From NCBI GenBank assembly GCA_025351795.1, contig JANXVG010000069.1, forward strand, positions 1-37,571: DNA of 37,571 bases, in the 5' to 3' direction. The notes under the pieces are model-generated. The model ran no database searches. It was not told the DNA's origin and worked only from the letters and a program-made list of their open reading frames with translations. This stretch comes from Salinibacterium sp. (GTDB lineage Bacteria > Actinomycetota > Actinomycetes > Actinomycetales > Microbacteriaceae). Shown here in pieces: positions 25,582 through 34,429 of the stretch. The position numbers and the translations under genes were made by a program. The first letter of the stretch is position 1, and every line of letters begins with the position of its first letter.

Positions 25582-26729
25582 GCCGCGTCCTTGAGCACGG
25601 TGCGGCCGATGATGACGCTCATTATCTCGTTAGTGCCTTCCAGAATTTGATGCACCCGCAGATCGCGGACCACCTTCTCAAGCCCATATTCGCTCAGGTA
25701 GCCGTACCCGCCGTGCAGCTGCAGCGCCGAGTTGGCGACATCGAACGCGGTGTCGGTGATGAAGCGTTTCGCCAGCGCGCACACCACCGCCACATCGGCG
25801 GCATCTTCCTCGAGCACGATGGCGGCGCGCGTCAACAGTGTGCGCGACGCCTGCAGACCCACCTCCATGTCAGCGAGCCGAAACACGAGCGCCTGCTGCT
25901 CGGCAAGCGGCTTGCCGAATGCCTCGCGCTCCTTCACGTAGCGAAGTGTACGTTCCATCGCCCACTGGGCGCCGCCCAACGAACAGGCCGCGATGTTGAG
26001 ACGGCCACCATTGAGTCCTTTCATAGCAATGCTGAAGCCGGTGCCCTCGTGGCCAAGCAAGTTCGACGCCGGAACCCGAACGTCGTCGAAAATCACTTGG
26101 CGCGTGGGCTGCGCGTTCCAGCCCATCTTCTTTTCTTTCGCACCGAATGACAGGCCGGGGGCATCGGCCGGTACCAGAATCGCGCTGATCCCCTTCGCAC
26201 CAGCACCGCCGGTGCGCACCATCACCAGATATACGCTCGATGAACCGGCACCGGAGATGAACTGCTTTGTTCCGTTCACCACGAACTCGTCGCCCTCGCG
26301 CTTCGCCGTCGTCGTCAGCCCGGCCGCATCAGACCCCATACCCGGCTCGGTCAGGCAGTAGCTCGACAGTTGCTCCATCGCGGCGAGGCCCGGGATCCAC
26401 GTGGCGCGTTGCACATCGGTACCGTAGGTGTCGATCATCCACACGACCATGTTGTGGATGGAGATGTAGGCGGCAATCGTCGTATCCCCCTTGGCGAGCT
26501 CCTCAAAAATGAGAGCCGCATCCATCCGGCTCAGGCCCGAACCGCCGTGCTCCTCCCGCGTGTAGATGCCGCCAAGGCCCAACTTGCCGGCCTGTCGCAA
26601 CACGTCGATCGGAAAATGCTTCGTCTGGTCCCACTCGACGGCGTTCGGGGCGAGCGCCGACTCCGCGAATTCACGAACGGCATCGACGATCGCGACCTGA
26701 TCGTCACTCAGCTTTGGCCATTGCGACAT
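25578..26729 (-). CDS. acyl-CoA dehydrogenase, probably isobutyryl-CoA dehydrogenase
   Basis: A 383-residue FAD acyl-CoA dehydrogenase. Typical stretches are YCLTEPGMGSDAAGLTT (FAD/substrate binding), QFISGAGSS, the ALQLHGGYGYL helix, and the catalytic base in QILEGTNEIM. In the operon it would oxidise isobutyryl-CoA to methacrylyl-CoA. ATG 26729 has AGGAG six bases upstream; the frame is open further upstream to 26801 but without a better site. It lies 17 bases after mmsA and overlaps the hydrolase gene. Chain length and motifs are full, so it is probably active. Confidence 0.93.
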   Translation of the reverse strand: MSQWPKLSDDQVAIVDAVREFAESALAPNAVEWDQTKHFPIDVLRQAGKLGLGGIYTREEHGGSGLSRMDAALIFEELAKGDTTIAAYISIHNMVVWMIDTYGTDVQRATWIPGLAAMEQLSSYCLTEPGMGSDAAGLTTTAKREGDEFVVNGTKQFISGAGSSSVYLVMVRTGGAGAKGISAILVPADAPGLSFGAKEKKMGWNAQPTRQVIFDDVRVPASNLLGHEGTGFSIAMKGLNGGRLNIAACSLGGAQWAMERTLRYVKEREAFGKPLAEQQALVFRLADMEVGLQASRTLLTRAAIVLEEDAADVAVVCALAKRFITDTAFDVANSALQLHGGYGYLSEYGLEKVVRDLRVHQILEGTNEIMSVIIGRTVLKDAA

Positions 26730-26746
26730 CGCGTCTCCTCTTCCGA

Positions 26747-27952
26747 CTAGTGCATCGTCGGGATGACGAAACTGGGGTCTTCTTTGATGCCAGACGGCCA
26801 CCGCTCGGTCACCGTCTTGGTCTTCGTGTAGAAACGGAATGCGTCCGGGCCGTGCTGGTTGAGGTCGCCGAACCCGGAGCGCTTCCAGCCGCCGAAGGTG
26901 TGATATGCGATCGGCACCGGAATGGGGACGTTCAGACCAACCATGCCCACGTTGACCCGGGTCTTAGAGTCGCGCGCGGTGTCACCGTCACGAGTGAAGA
27001 TCGACACGCCGTTGCCGTACTCGTGTTCCGACGGTAAACGGAGGGCTTCCTGGTAGTTGTCTGCCCGGGTGATGATGAGCACCGGCCCAAAAACCTCTTC
27101 CTTGTAAATGGTCATCTCGGGTGTGACGCGGTCGAAGAGCGTTGGGCCGAGGTAGAAGCCGTTCTCATAGCCGTCGACCGTGTGACCGCGACCATCAACG
27201 AGCAATTCAGCGCCCTCATCGATGCCCGCCTGAATGGCTGTGGAGACGCGATCGACCGCGTCGCGCGTAATCAGCGGCCCGTAGTCGGCATTCTCATCGT
27301 GCGCGTGGCCGATCTTCAGATCCTTGACGCGCGCGGCAGCGGTCTCATAAATGTACTGAGCGATCGGGCTCGACCCAACGAAGCCGATGGCCTTGACCCG
27401 GTCGTCGGTGAGCAACGTATCAACGGCTTCCTTATCACCGTTGACGACGTTGAGCACTCCCTCGGGCAGTCCAGCTTCGAGGAATAGCTCGGCGATGCGC
27501 ACTGGCACGGAAGGATAGCGCTCACTCGGCTTGAGGATAAAGGATTTGCCGGCCGCAAGTGCCGGGCCCATCTTCCACAGGGGAATCATCGCGGGAAAAT
27601 CGAAAGGGGTGATACCGGCGACAACGCCCAGGGGCTGCCGCATCGAGTAGACGTCGATTCCGGTGCCGGCGCCTGTCGTGTATTCACCTTCCAGCAGATG
27701 TGGGGTACCGGCGGCAAACTCGATGACCTCGACGCCGCGCTGGATGTCACCCTTGGCATCCGCGATGGTCTTGCCGTGCTCTGACGACAGCAGGCGCGCG
27801 AGCGAATCCATGTCCCTGGCAATGAGGTCAAGAAACTTCAGGAGCACCCGCGCCTGGACTTCGCCCGTACTCGGGTCGAAGACGTCGGCAAACCTGCCGG
27901 ATGTGCCGACGATGTGCTTACCGCCAACAAAGTGCGTCACCTCGCGAACCAT
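26747..27952 (-). CDS. mmsA: methylmalonate-semialdehyde dehydrogenase (MmsA-like) lacking the catalytic Cys
   Basis: A 401-residue protein of the CoA-acylating aldehyde dehydrogenase family, by N-terminus (GGKHIVGTSGRFADVFDPSTGEVQARV), VGMVGLNVPIPVPIAYHTFGGWKRS and overall order. Usual MmsA chains are near 500 residues. The frame is open, but no cysteine occurs anywhere, so the nucleophile normally in GQRCMA is absent. Two segments seem missing: about 34 residues after residue 36 (ARV joined to LLKFLDLI), and about 75 after residue 207 (ETAAAR joined to VKDLKIG), which would hold the catalytic Cys. The conserved Asn of the PFNFP motif is Asp118 here (PFDFP). A GGAG site precedes the ATG and this gene heads the valine operon. 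It is probably inactive as a dehydrogenase; another copy may exist elsewhere in the genome. Confidence 0.85.
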   Translation of the reverse strand: MVREVTHFVGGKHIVGTSGRFADVFDPSTGEVQARVLLKFLDLIARDMDSLARLLSSEHGKTIADAKGDIQRGVEVIEFAAGTPHLLEGEYTTGAGTGIDVYSMRQPLGVVAGITPFDFPAMIPLWKMGPALAAGKSFILKPSERYPSVPVRIAELFLEAGLPEGVLNVVNGDKEAVDTLLTDDRVKAIGFVGSSPIAQYIYETAAARVKDLKIGHAHDENADYGPLITRDAVDRVSTAIQAGIDEGAELLVDGRGHTVDGYENGFYLGPTLFDRVTPEMTIYKEEVFGPVLIITRADNYQEALRLPSEHEYGNGVSIFTRDGDTARDSKTRVNVGMVGLNVPIPVPIAYHTFGGWKRSGFGDLNQHGPDAFRFYTKTKTVTERWPSGIKEDPSFVIPTMH

Positions 27953-28038
27953 TGTTTCTCCAGTATTTCCCGAGCTACACCCAGGTAACTTCGCTTCTCA
28001 TAAGATATGTGGAATCCCAACGATTTACTAGGGGCTGC

Positions 28039-28067
28039 TTGTATTTTATTGGAAGGGCACATAATAC
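28039..28067 (+). promoter_or_regulatory. sigma70-type promoter for the 28151 gene
   Basis: TTGTAT (28039-28044) and TAATAC (28062-28067) are separated by 17 bases in an AT-rich stretch of a GC-rich genome. Transcription would begin near 28074, giving a leader of about 77 bases before the GTG at 28151. Confidence 0.5.
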
Positions 28068-28150
28068 TGTGACAACCGCTTCCGCATGCTCTGAGCGCCG
28101 CGTGCAGGCGAGTTCGTTTCCGAGCTAGACACGTTTCGAAAGGGTGATCG

Positions 28151-28474
28151 GTGACGATTGCGGTTCTCGTCACCGAGGCATCGGACACATACGGCGCACG
28201 CGTGCGTGATACCGCAACCGGCGCTATCGATCACGGCGCAAGCGATGCCGTGACCGCCGAAGTCAATGAGCGTGCGTTCGAAGTCGCCTCGCGATCACCC
28301 GTGCGTATACCGATGGGCGAGGATGGCCCCAACGCGAGGCGTGAACGTTTCCTGAATGACGCGCTTCAGTTCTGGCGAGGCCAACTGGCACTCCCCGTCA
28401 CCACCGACAACATCGCCGAGGGCGCGAGTGCTGTCAAAAAACGACACGACCCGAATTGGAAGCGGCGCCGATAG
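28151..28474 (+). CDS. small protein, possible crotonase C-terminal remnant
   Basis: A 107-residue protein with a GTG start behind an AAAGGG site. Its C-terminal half ([11 protein letters not shown], then [17 protein letters not shown]) resembles the last helices of enoyl-CoA hydratases, including the EGxxAFxEKRxPxW ending. The crotonase core with its GGG and catalytic Glu motifs is absent, so it cannot be a working hydratase. It may be a gene that lost its centre in frame, like the nearby mmsA. It is 16 bases upstream of menB and could be co-transcribed. The resemblance is by eye only. An unrelated small protein is also possible; no membrane segment or signal peptide is visible. Confidence 0.55.
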   Translation: MTIAVLVTEASDTYGARVRDTATGAIDHGASDAVTAEVNERAFEVASRSPVRIPMGEDGPNARRERFLNDALQFWRGQLALPVTTDNIAEGASAVKKRHDPNWKRRR

Positions 28475-28490
28475 AAGGAACAATGGAGTA

Positions 28491-29327
28491 ATGACCGATC
28501 CCCTTGACATCGTCTGGACCGAGTCCGGCGAGTACGAAGACATCAGCTACGCGACGACCGAGGACGGCATCGCGAAGATCACCATCTGCCGGCCAGAAGT
28601 GCGCAACGCTTTCCGGCCGCAGACGTTGATCGAGGTGTCGCAGGCCCTCAACATTGCACGTGAAGACCTGACGGTCGGCGTCATCATCCTCACGGGCCAA
28701 GGCGACCAGGCGTTCTGCTCGGGCGGGGACCAGCGGGTGCGCGGCGACAGCGGCTACACGTCGTCGGCATCCGACGTCGGCCGATTCCATGTCACCGACC
28801 TGCACGTGCAGATGCGACGCACCCCCAAGCCCATCGTGGCGATGGTCGCTGGCTGGGCAATCGGCGGTGGGCAGGTGCTGCAGATGGTGTGCGACCTCGC
28901 CATCGCGGCCGACAATGCCAGATTCGGGCAAGTCGGACCTCGGGTCGGATCGTTTGACGGCGGCTTCGGCGCTTCCCTGTTGACCGAGCTAGTCGGCGCC
29001 CGCAAGGCCAAGGAGATCTGGTTCCTCTGCCGCCAGTACAACGCCCAGCAGGCCTTGGACATGGGCCTCGTCAACACCGTCGTGCCTCTGGCCGACCTCG
29101 AGCGCGAAACCGTCAAGTGGTGCCGGGAGATGCTGGCGCTTTCGCCGTTCGCACTGCGCCTGATGAAGGCGAGCTTCCACGCGGCCGAAGACGGTTTCGC
29201 AGGAATCCAGCAACTCGCTCACGATGCCAACCTGTTGTTCTACGGCAGCGAAGAAGCCAAGGAAGGCAGGGAAGCGTTTAAGGAAAAGCGCAATCCAGAT
29301 TTCGCGCAATTCCCGAAACGGCCCTGA
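28491..29327 (+). CDS. menB: 1,4-dihydroxy-2-naphthoyl-CoA synthase
   Basis: A 278-residue crotonase closely matching MenB of menaquinone synthesis, which closes the ring of succinylbenzoyl-CoA to 1,4-dihydroxy-2-naphthoyl-CoA. Typical stretches are [49 protein letters not shown] and [22 protein letters not shown]-like sequence (here [22 protein letters not shown]), ending [19 protein letters not shown] 28491 follows a GGAG site six bases upstream; the frame is open earlier but lacks the conserved N-terminus. No other men genes are in the window, which is common since they are often scattered in actinobacteria. It is on the opposite strand to the valine operon. Confidence 0.93.
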   Translation: MTDPLDIVWTESGEYEDISYATTEDGIAKITICRPEVRNAFRPQTLIEVSQALNIAREDLTVGVIILTGQGDQAFCSGGDQRVRGDSGYTSSASDVGRFHVTDLHVQMRRTPKPIVAMVAGWAIGGGQVLQMVCDLAIAADNARFGQVGPRVGSFDGGFGASLLTELVGARKAKEIWFLCRQYNAQQALDMGLVNTVVPLADLERETVKWCREMLALSPFALRLMKASFHAAEDGFAGIQQLAHDANLLFYGSEEAKEGREAFKEKRNPDFAQFPKRP

Positions 29328-29422
29328 GCTCCCGTGTTCCTGATATCTGCCCGCACCGAACAAGCCAATTGGTGCTCTCCTGACTCTTCCGTGAGTTAAT
29401 TCCGGCCGAGGAGCGTCGGATC

Positions 29423-29680
29423 GTGCTCACCCTCGATCCGACCGCTGCCGGTCCTGGGCTGCTCTTATTGCGCCGCGACATCGAATCTGCCGTTGCGCGT
29501 GCTGTCGCCCAAGCGGTCATCGGTATCAGCCACGCCATGGTCATCGCAGAACGCTGGGTGACTGTTCGTCAGCTCGTTGGTTGCGAACCCACGCTCGTGG
29601 AAACGGTAGCCTGCATGATTGGCGCGTGGCTCAAGGAAACACTGCACAAAACAGCAAACACCTCCGAGGTTCGCGGTTAA
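29423..29680 (+). CDS. small hypothetical protein
   Basis: An 85-residue frame with GTG start, preceded by GAGGAG about nine bases upstream. Codon use has the high third-position GC of its neighbours, which supports coding. The chain is Ala- and Val-rich and looks helical, with two Cys and no signal peptide. No family is recognised. It lies between menB and the convergent rbsD gene, about 95 bases past menB. Spurious prediction remains possible, since a shorter frame is also open on the other strand. Confidence 0.4.
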   Translation: MLTLDPTAAGPGLLLLRRDIESAVARAVAQAVIGISHAMVIAERWVTVRQLVGCEPTLVETVACMIGAWLKETLHKTANTSEVRG

Positions 29681-29717
29681 CCATCACCCGTGCTGCGGTT
29701 CTCGCGCCCGGCATAGC

Positions 29718-30101
29718 TCAGAATGCGACGCCGCAGATCAATGCGACGTTTGCATAAGGCGTCGCCTCGCCGGTGCGAATAATCAACTTGGCAGAGGTGG
29801 ACAGCTCTTTCAACTTGGCGTGACTGATGTACTGAATGTCGGCGAACCGCGCGGTCAACCACGGCTCTGCTGTCAGATTTTTTACTTCGCTCGCCGCGAT
29901 GCAGCCCTCAAAAACCAGTTCAGCGAGCAGAGCGTCTAAAACGTCTTCCAGTCGCGGGATACCCTGTACCAGCGTCAGATCAACAACCGGCACGTCCAGC
30001 GGAATCGGCATGCCGCAGTCCACGACGAACACGAGATCGGTGTGGCCCAGTCTGCTCAGCGCCCCGTTTAGTGCTGGGTTCAAAATTCCGTACTTCTTCA
30101 T
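29718..30101 (-). CDS. rbsD: D-ribose pyranase / mutarotase
   Basis: A 127-residue RbsD-family protein, which interconverts beta-pyran and beta-furan forms of ribose (or fucose for the related FucU). The N-terminal MKKYGILNPALNGALSRLGHTDLVFVVDCGMPIP is the family signature, with His of GHTD as the likely catalytic residue, and TGEATPYANVALICGV closes the fold. A GGAAGG site precedes the ATG. It is alone: no ribose transporter, kinase or regulator lies beside it, so its sugar is uncertain. It converges with the small hypothetical and is divergent from the YHYH lipoprotein. Confidence 0.9.
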   Translation of the reverse strand: MKKYGILNPALNGALSRLGHTDLVFVVDCGMPIPLDVPVVDLTLVQGIPRLEDVLDALLAELVFEGCIAASEVKNLTAEPWLTARFADIQYISHAKLKELSTSAKLIIRTGEATPYANVALICGVAF

Positions 30102-30251
30102 TTTCAGCCTTCCGGGTCAGCCGGTTCGTTCGAACAATGTGTGGGAAACCCGCATGCGGCACCCCACCGCGAAGTATGCCAGTTGCGACAGGTCCCCTCG
30201 TGGCCCGCTATCTTTATGAGTACTCTCCGTACCCATAGACTCAGGATCCCG

Positions 30252-31196
30252 ATGACCCGAACTGTTATCCATATTGTCGCGTTCGGGGCGATACTCGCCT
30301 TAACGGGGTGCACCGCATCGACGATCCCGGTCGCATCGTCGCCGTCACCGAGCGCTTCGACCCCGAGCGCGACGGTCGCCGGAAATACTTGGTTGAAGCC
30401 CGGCAGCGTGCTAGCCACCGCGATTCCTCTCGGCGACGGTCACATTTCTACGATCACCGCTGCAGTCGGTTCGGTGTTCTCGTGCACTGCCGGAAATGCG
30501 AACATAGGAGGCTCGCAAACGGACGGTCCGTGGATAACCGGTGCCTTCTGGAATGCGCATGAAAAAATTGCGGTCAATGGAAAGGTCAATTGGCCGACCG
30601 CGAAAGTCACGATCACAGCGGAAAACGCGACTCGAGTCATCGTCACCAACGATCTACCCACCGATCAGGCGACCGGCATCTTCCCAATCGCAACAGCAGA
30701 CCCCGCGTACGCCTACGATCGCAATCCGAATACCATCAGCGCAGCAACATCGACAACGATCATCCTTCCCGCGACGGCTCAGCCGGCAGCGACTCCAACC
30801 TGTCTAGGCGGTGGCGCCATCGGTGTGCTGCTCAACGGGGTATTTCTGTACGACGCGCTCGACGGGCCAGGCCGTGATGCCGTGGCACATGAAGAGCAGG
30901 ATGCGTGCGACGGACACCCCGAGAGAACCGGGCAGTATCACTACCACGAGATCCCCACCTGCCTTGAAAACGCACTGGTCGCTCAATCCACCGTGGTCGG
31001 TTGGGCAAATGACGGATTTCCCATAGTCGTCGAACGGGATGCCGCCGGCAACCTACCCAACAATGCCGATCTCGACGCGTGTCACGGACGCACCAGCAGT
31101 ATTACCGTCGACGGCAAAGCGACGACCCAATATCACTACTCGGCGACCCTCGAATACCCGTACACGATGGGGTGCTATTACGGCACACGGTCATGA
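30252..31196 (+). CDS. YHYH-domain lipoprotein
   Basis: A 314-residue secreted lipoprotein. The N-terminus is a signal peptide ending in LTGC (lipidated Cys20), followed by a Ser/Thr/Pro/Ala linker to about residue 45. The C-terminal part is a YHYH domain: GQYHYHEIPTC (Tyr229 onward), NDGFPI, and QYHYSATLEYPYTMGCYYG. The repeated His/Tyr and paired Cys suggest metal binding, but the family's role is not known. ATG 30252 with AGGA upstream puts the signal peptide at the N-terminus; 30141 and 30216 are less likely. It would be anchored to the outer face of the cell membrane. Confidence 0.9.
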   Translation: MTRTVIHIVAFGAILALTGCTASTIPVASSPSPSASTPSATVAGNTWLKPGSVLATAIPLGDGHISTITAAVGSVFSCTAGNANIGGSQTDGPWITGAFWNAHEKIAVNGKVNWPTAKVTITAENATRVIVTNDLPTDQATGIFPIATADPAYAYDRNPNTISAATSTTIILPATAQPAATPTCLGGGAIGVLLNGVFLYDALDGPGRDAVAHEEQDACDGHPERTGQYHYHEIPTCLENALVAQSTVVGWANDGFPIVVERDAAGNLPNNADLDACHGRTSSITVDGKATTQYHYSATLEYPYTMGCYYGTRS

Positions 31197-31213
31197 ATTT
31201 TAGGACGCGATAG

Positions 31214-32557
31214 CTATCCTGCTGCCCAGTCGACCGCATCCTGCTTTCTGACGAAGTTAATTTCTTCCACGTCACGCCCCGGCCAGCGCAGTGTGCTGAC
31301 AGCGGCCGGCGCCGTCGCTATCAGTGCGCCGTGGGCCACTACGTGCGTGGGCCGCACCTGGCGACGAATCACATCGAAGGGATCCGCGGCCGGAAGAATA
31401 ACGAAGCTCGCCGGGCGACCGACCGCGATGCCGTATTCGGCTGACAGCCCAAGAACCGCAGCCGGTCGGTCGGTGATCATTCGAAAGCACTCGGCAACCT
31501 CGGCGGGCGACGTGAGCTGCGTGGCGTGAGCACCGACGAATGCCACGCTAATCGGGTTCGCCGTGCCCATCGGGTACCACGGATCCATGATGTCGTCATG
31601 CCCGAAAGCCACATTCACCCCGGCAGCGAGCAACTCTTTCACTTGGGTGAGACCACGACGCTTCGGGTAGGAGTCGAACCGGCCCTGTAGGTGAAGATTG
31701 ACGATCGGGTTGCAGACAATGTTGATACCCGACCTCGCGATGATGCGCTGCAGTTTGTAGCTGTAGGCCGCGTTATATGAACCCATAGCGGTCGTGTGGC
31801 TGGCCGTAACCCGGTCACGAAGTCCGGTGCGATGCGCCTGGGTAGCGAGCACCTCGATGAATCGCGACTGCTCGTCGTCAATCTCATCGCAGTGAGCGTC
31901 AACCTGCAGACCGTACCGCTCAGCGATGTCGATCGCGATCTCCACCGAACGAACTCCGTCTTCACGGGTGTCTTCGAAGTGTGGGATGGCTCCGATGGCG
32001 TCCACTCCGCGGCGTGCCGCCTCCTCCAACAACTCTGCGCCCTGGGGAAAGGAGCAAATACCTTCCTGCGGAAACGCGACCAGTTGAAGTCCGATGACGT
32101 CGCGAACGCGGTCTCGTACCTCAAGCAAGGCGTCCAAAGCAACCAGGTCGGGGTCAGTGACATCAACGTGCGAGCGCACGTGCAGCGCGCCATTGGCCGC
32201 ATACCACCGTAAGACTTCCTCAGACCTAGCCACAACGTCGTCACGAGTCAGCAGCGGTTTGCGCTCGGTCCAGCAGGCGATTCCTTCCCACAGCGTGCCG
32301 CTCTCGTTCCACCGAGGCTCGCCCGCCGTGAGCGTCGCATCAAGATGCACGTGCGGCTCCACGAACGGTGCGCTGATCAGTGCGCCACCGGCATCGATGG
32401 TGGTACGAGCCTGTGCTGCACCGGAATCCTCCGCGGCGGCCGCATCGATCGCACTCGGAATAATCGCTGTGAAACGGCCATTGTCGACGGAGATGTCGAC
32501 CAACGCATTGCTGTCGCTGCCGATCACGCGAGCCCGGCGCACAATTAGATCAATCAC
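31214..32557 (-). CDS. codA: cytosine-deaminase-family amidohydrolase
   Basis: A 447-residue metal-dependent amidohydrolase of the cytosine deaminase family. The metal and catalytic residues are in place: HVH at 69-71 (EPHVHLD), His222 and Glu225 in DAHCDEID, His254 in SHTTAMGSYN, and Asp321 in FGHDDIMDPWYPMG, the last being a close CodA signature. Relatives act on cytosine, isocytosine, creatinine or triazines, so the substrate is not certain. It is the last gene of an operon with an NCS1 permease, a deacetylase and a ureohydrolase; its start overlaps the ureohydrolase stop by four bases. Cytosine to uracil plus ammonia is the family default. Confidence 0.88.
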   Translation of the reverse strand: MIDLIVRRARVIGSDSNALVDISVDNGRFTAIIPSAIDAAAAEDSGAAQARTTIDAGGALISAPFVEPHVHLDATLTAGEPRWNESGTLWEGIACWTERKPLLTRDDVVARSEEVLRWYAANGALHVRSHVDVTDPDLVALDALLEVRDRVRDVIGLQLVAFPQEGICSFPQGAELLEEAARRGVDAIGAIPHFEDTREDGVRSVEIAIDIAERYGLQVDAHCDEIDDEQSRFIEVLATQAHRTGLRDRVTASHTTAMGSYNAAYSYKLQRIIARSGINIVCNPIVNLHLQGRFDSYPKRRGLTQVKELLAAGVNVAFGHDDIMDPWYPMGTANPISVAFVGAHATQLTSPAEVAECFRMITDRPAAVLGLSAEYGIAVGRPASFVILPAADPFDVIRRQVRPTHVVAHGALIATAPAAVSTLRWPGRDVEEINFVRKQDAVDWAAG

Positions 32558-33528
32558 GACAGCGCTCCCGGTGCTGACAGCGCGCCACCAGCCATGAGGG
32601 ACATGATCTCGTACGCGACAGTGGCACCCGCAAGCGAGGTAATCTCGGCGTGGTCATAGGCCGGGCTGACCTCAACCACATCCGCAGCGACCAATTGCTC
32701 ACCTGGCATCCCTCGCAGCAGGGCGAGAAGCTCGCGCGAGGTGAAACCGCCCATCTCAGGGGTACCGGTACCTGGTGCAAATGCAGGGTCGAGGACATCG
32801 ATATCCACCGAGAGGTACACCGGCGCATCACCCACCCTTTCGCGTGCTCGACCCACCACTTCTGCCGCACCGAGCCGATCGAAATCGCCGGCACGGATTA
32901 CCGAGAACCCGAATCCGACATCCGCGACGAGGTCGTTGGAGTCGTAGAGCGGGCCTCGAATTCCGACGTGGATGGAGGACTCGGGTATCAGCAGGCCCTC
33001 CTCATACGCACGACGGAAGACCGTTCCGTGCGTTCGGTCGGCTCCAAAATAGCTGTCCCACGTGTCGAGGTGTGCGTCAAAATGGATGAGCGCAACTGGC
33101 CCATGTTTCTTCACCACGGCGCGCAACGCACCGAGAGCGATTGTGTGATCTCCCCCCAGTGTGACAAGTTTTTGCTGCCGCTCGATTACCTCGCTAGCGG
33201 CATCATCAATCTGCTGCAGCGCTTCATCGATGTCGAATGGATTGCACGGCACATCACCCGCATCAACGGCCTGCAGCACCCGGAACGGCGATACCCCGAG
33301 GTCAGGATGAAAAGCTGGCCGCAGGTGGCGTGATGCCTGACGAATCGACGATGGGCCGAATCGAGCGCCAGGACGAAACGAGACTCCGCCGTCGAACGGT
33401 GCCCCGAGTATCGCGACGTCGTACCGCGAAACCTCGTCGATGCGAGGCAACCGGGCGAAGGTCGGCGCACCGGCGTATCGGGGCACTTTCGTGCCGTCGA
33501 CCGGACCGATAATGGGTTGTTCATGCAC
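32554..33528 (-). CDS. agmatinase/ureohydrolase family protein
   Basis: A 324-residue ureohydrolase (agmatinase/arginase fold), which hydrolyses a guanidino group to release urea. The two-manganese ligands are visible: GGDH (126-129), DAHLDTWD (151-158) and SVDIDVLDPAFAPGTGTPE (240-258). Such enzymes include agmatinase, guanidinobutyrase, guanidinopropionase and guanidine hydrolase; the substrate cannot be told by eye. The GTG at 33528 is eight bases after the deacetylase stop and is preferred to the in-frame ATG at 33576, which lies inside that gene. Its place in a cytosine-permease/deaminase operon is not typical of polyamine genes and points to use of a ring-opened or guanidino nitrogen source. 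Confidence 0.88.
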   Translation of the reverse strand: MHEQPIIGPVDGTKVPRYAGAPTFARLPRIDEVSRYDVAILGAPFDGGVSFRPGARFGPSSIRQASRHLRPAFHPDLGVSPFRVLQAVDAGDVPCNPFDIDEALQQIDDAASEVIERQQKLVTLGGDHTIALGALRAVVKKHGPVALIHFDAHLDTWDSYFGADRTHGTVFRRAYEEGLLIPESSIHVGIRGPLYDSNDLVADVGFGFSVIRAGDFDRLGAAEVVGRARERVGDAPVYLSVDIDVLDPAFAPGTGTPEMGGFTSRELLALLRGMPGEQLVAADVVEVSPAYDHAEITSLAGATVAYEIMSLMAGGALSAPGALS

Positions 33529-33535
33529 GTCAGGC

Positions 33536-34429
33536 TCAGATCTCTGGTTGCGGGAAAGCACGCGGAATGAGGCCAAGCGACCGGGTGTGCGTGGCGACCT
33601 CTGCAGCCGTGGTCACCCATAGGTCAGCCCAGCCGGTCATCGTGGTCACCAAGTCTTCCAGGGCTCGCAGTCGCCCGAGTCGTCCCGTGAGAAACGGATG
33701 AGCGGTGAGAGTGAAGCAGGTACCCTCGGCATGCGCCTCCACCAGTTCGCCGCGCCACATTGACAAGCTCTTGGCTGGATCCTCGATGAGCCCTGATCCG
33801 AAAACGTCGGGCAAGTAGCCGTACTGCTCCCAATCATCGAGCGACCACGAGACCGGAATCTCGACGATGCTCCGTGCGCCGTCACCCGGTCGTTCAGCGA
33901 GTTCGTAGGGAACGTCACAGTCCATCAGGCTCGAGTCATAGAGGAATCCGCGATCGAGGAGAAGTTGCGCCGTCGCGTAGGTCGTTTCCCACATCGGTGC
34001 GCGGTATCCGACCGGCCGCTGACCGGTAATACGCTGCAGCGCGTCGAGCCCGCGATCCAACACGTCGGCTTCCTGCTGCACACTCATGCCTTGGATCGCT
34101 TCGTGCAGGTAACCGTGATGGGCCACCTCGTGTCCGTCGTCGAGGACCCGACGGACCAGGTCCGGATACCGCTCGGCCGTGTAACCAGGGCAGAAAAATG
34201 TCGCGCGCAGTTCGTGGCGCCGCAGCATCGCGAGGATTCGAGGCATTCCGGTAACCGGCCCGTACGCCTGATGTGACATCACCGACAGTCGTCGGCGGTG
34301 CTCGGGGTTAATCGCGAGCACCACCGACTCGGCGTCCATGTCAAACCCGAGCACAGCAGCCGCCCGCTTTCCCGCCGGCCACTGGATGGGCTCGGCGGGG
34401 CGGGTGGCATCCTGAGCTGTCGGAATCAC
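33536..34429 (-). CDS. polysaccharide-deacetylase-fold hydrolase (allantoinase-like)
   Basis: A 297-residue protein of the NodB-like carbohydrate esterase fold. The metal motifs are FDMD (about 29-32) and HHGYLHE (104-110), followed by YRAPMWE and LTAHPF. This sequence type, without a signal peptide, resembles the metal-independent allantoinase (PuuE) group and related ring-opening amidohydrolases more than cell-wall deacetylases. The GTG at 34429 overlaps the permease stop (GTGA); the frame is open further upstream but inside the permease gene. In an operon with a nucleobase permease, a deaminase and a ureohydrolase, opening of an N-heterocycle is a reasonable proposal. The actual substrate is unknown. 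Confidence 0.85.
   Translation of the reverse strand: MIPTAQDATRPAEPIQWPAGKRAAAVLGFDMDAESVVLAINPEHRRRLSVMSHQAYGPVTGMPRILAMLRRHELRATFFCPGYTAERYPDLVRRVLDDGHEVAHHGYLHEAIQGMSVQQEADVLDRGLDALQRITGQRPVGYRAPMWETTYATAQLLLDRGFLYDSSLMDCDVPYELAERPGDGARSIVEIPVSWSLDDWEQYGYLPDVFGSGLIEDPAKSLSMWRGELVEAHAEGTCFTLTAHPFLTGRLGRLRALEDLVTTMTGWADLWVTTAAEVATHTRSLGLIPRAFPQPEI

Noticed and set aside
24463-25650. Long plus-strand open frame (395 codons) across the hydrolase gene
   Set aside because: The minus-strand 3-hydroxyisobutyryl-CoA hydrolase has all family motifs and operon overlaps; the plus frame is a shadow.
26747-27952. Frameshift as the cause of the short mmsA
   Set aside because: The frame is continuous with family sequence on both sides of each gap, so missing segments, not frame loss, explain the length.
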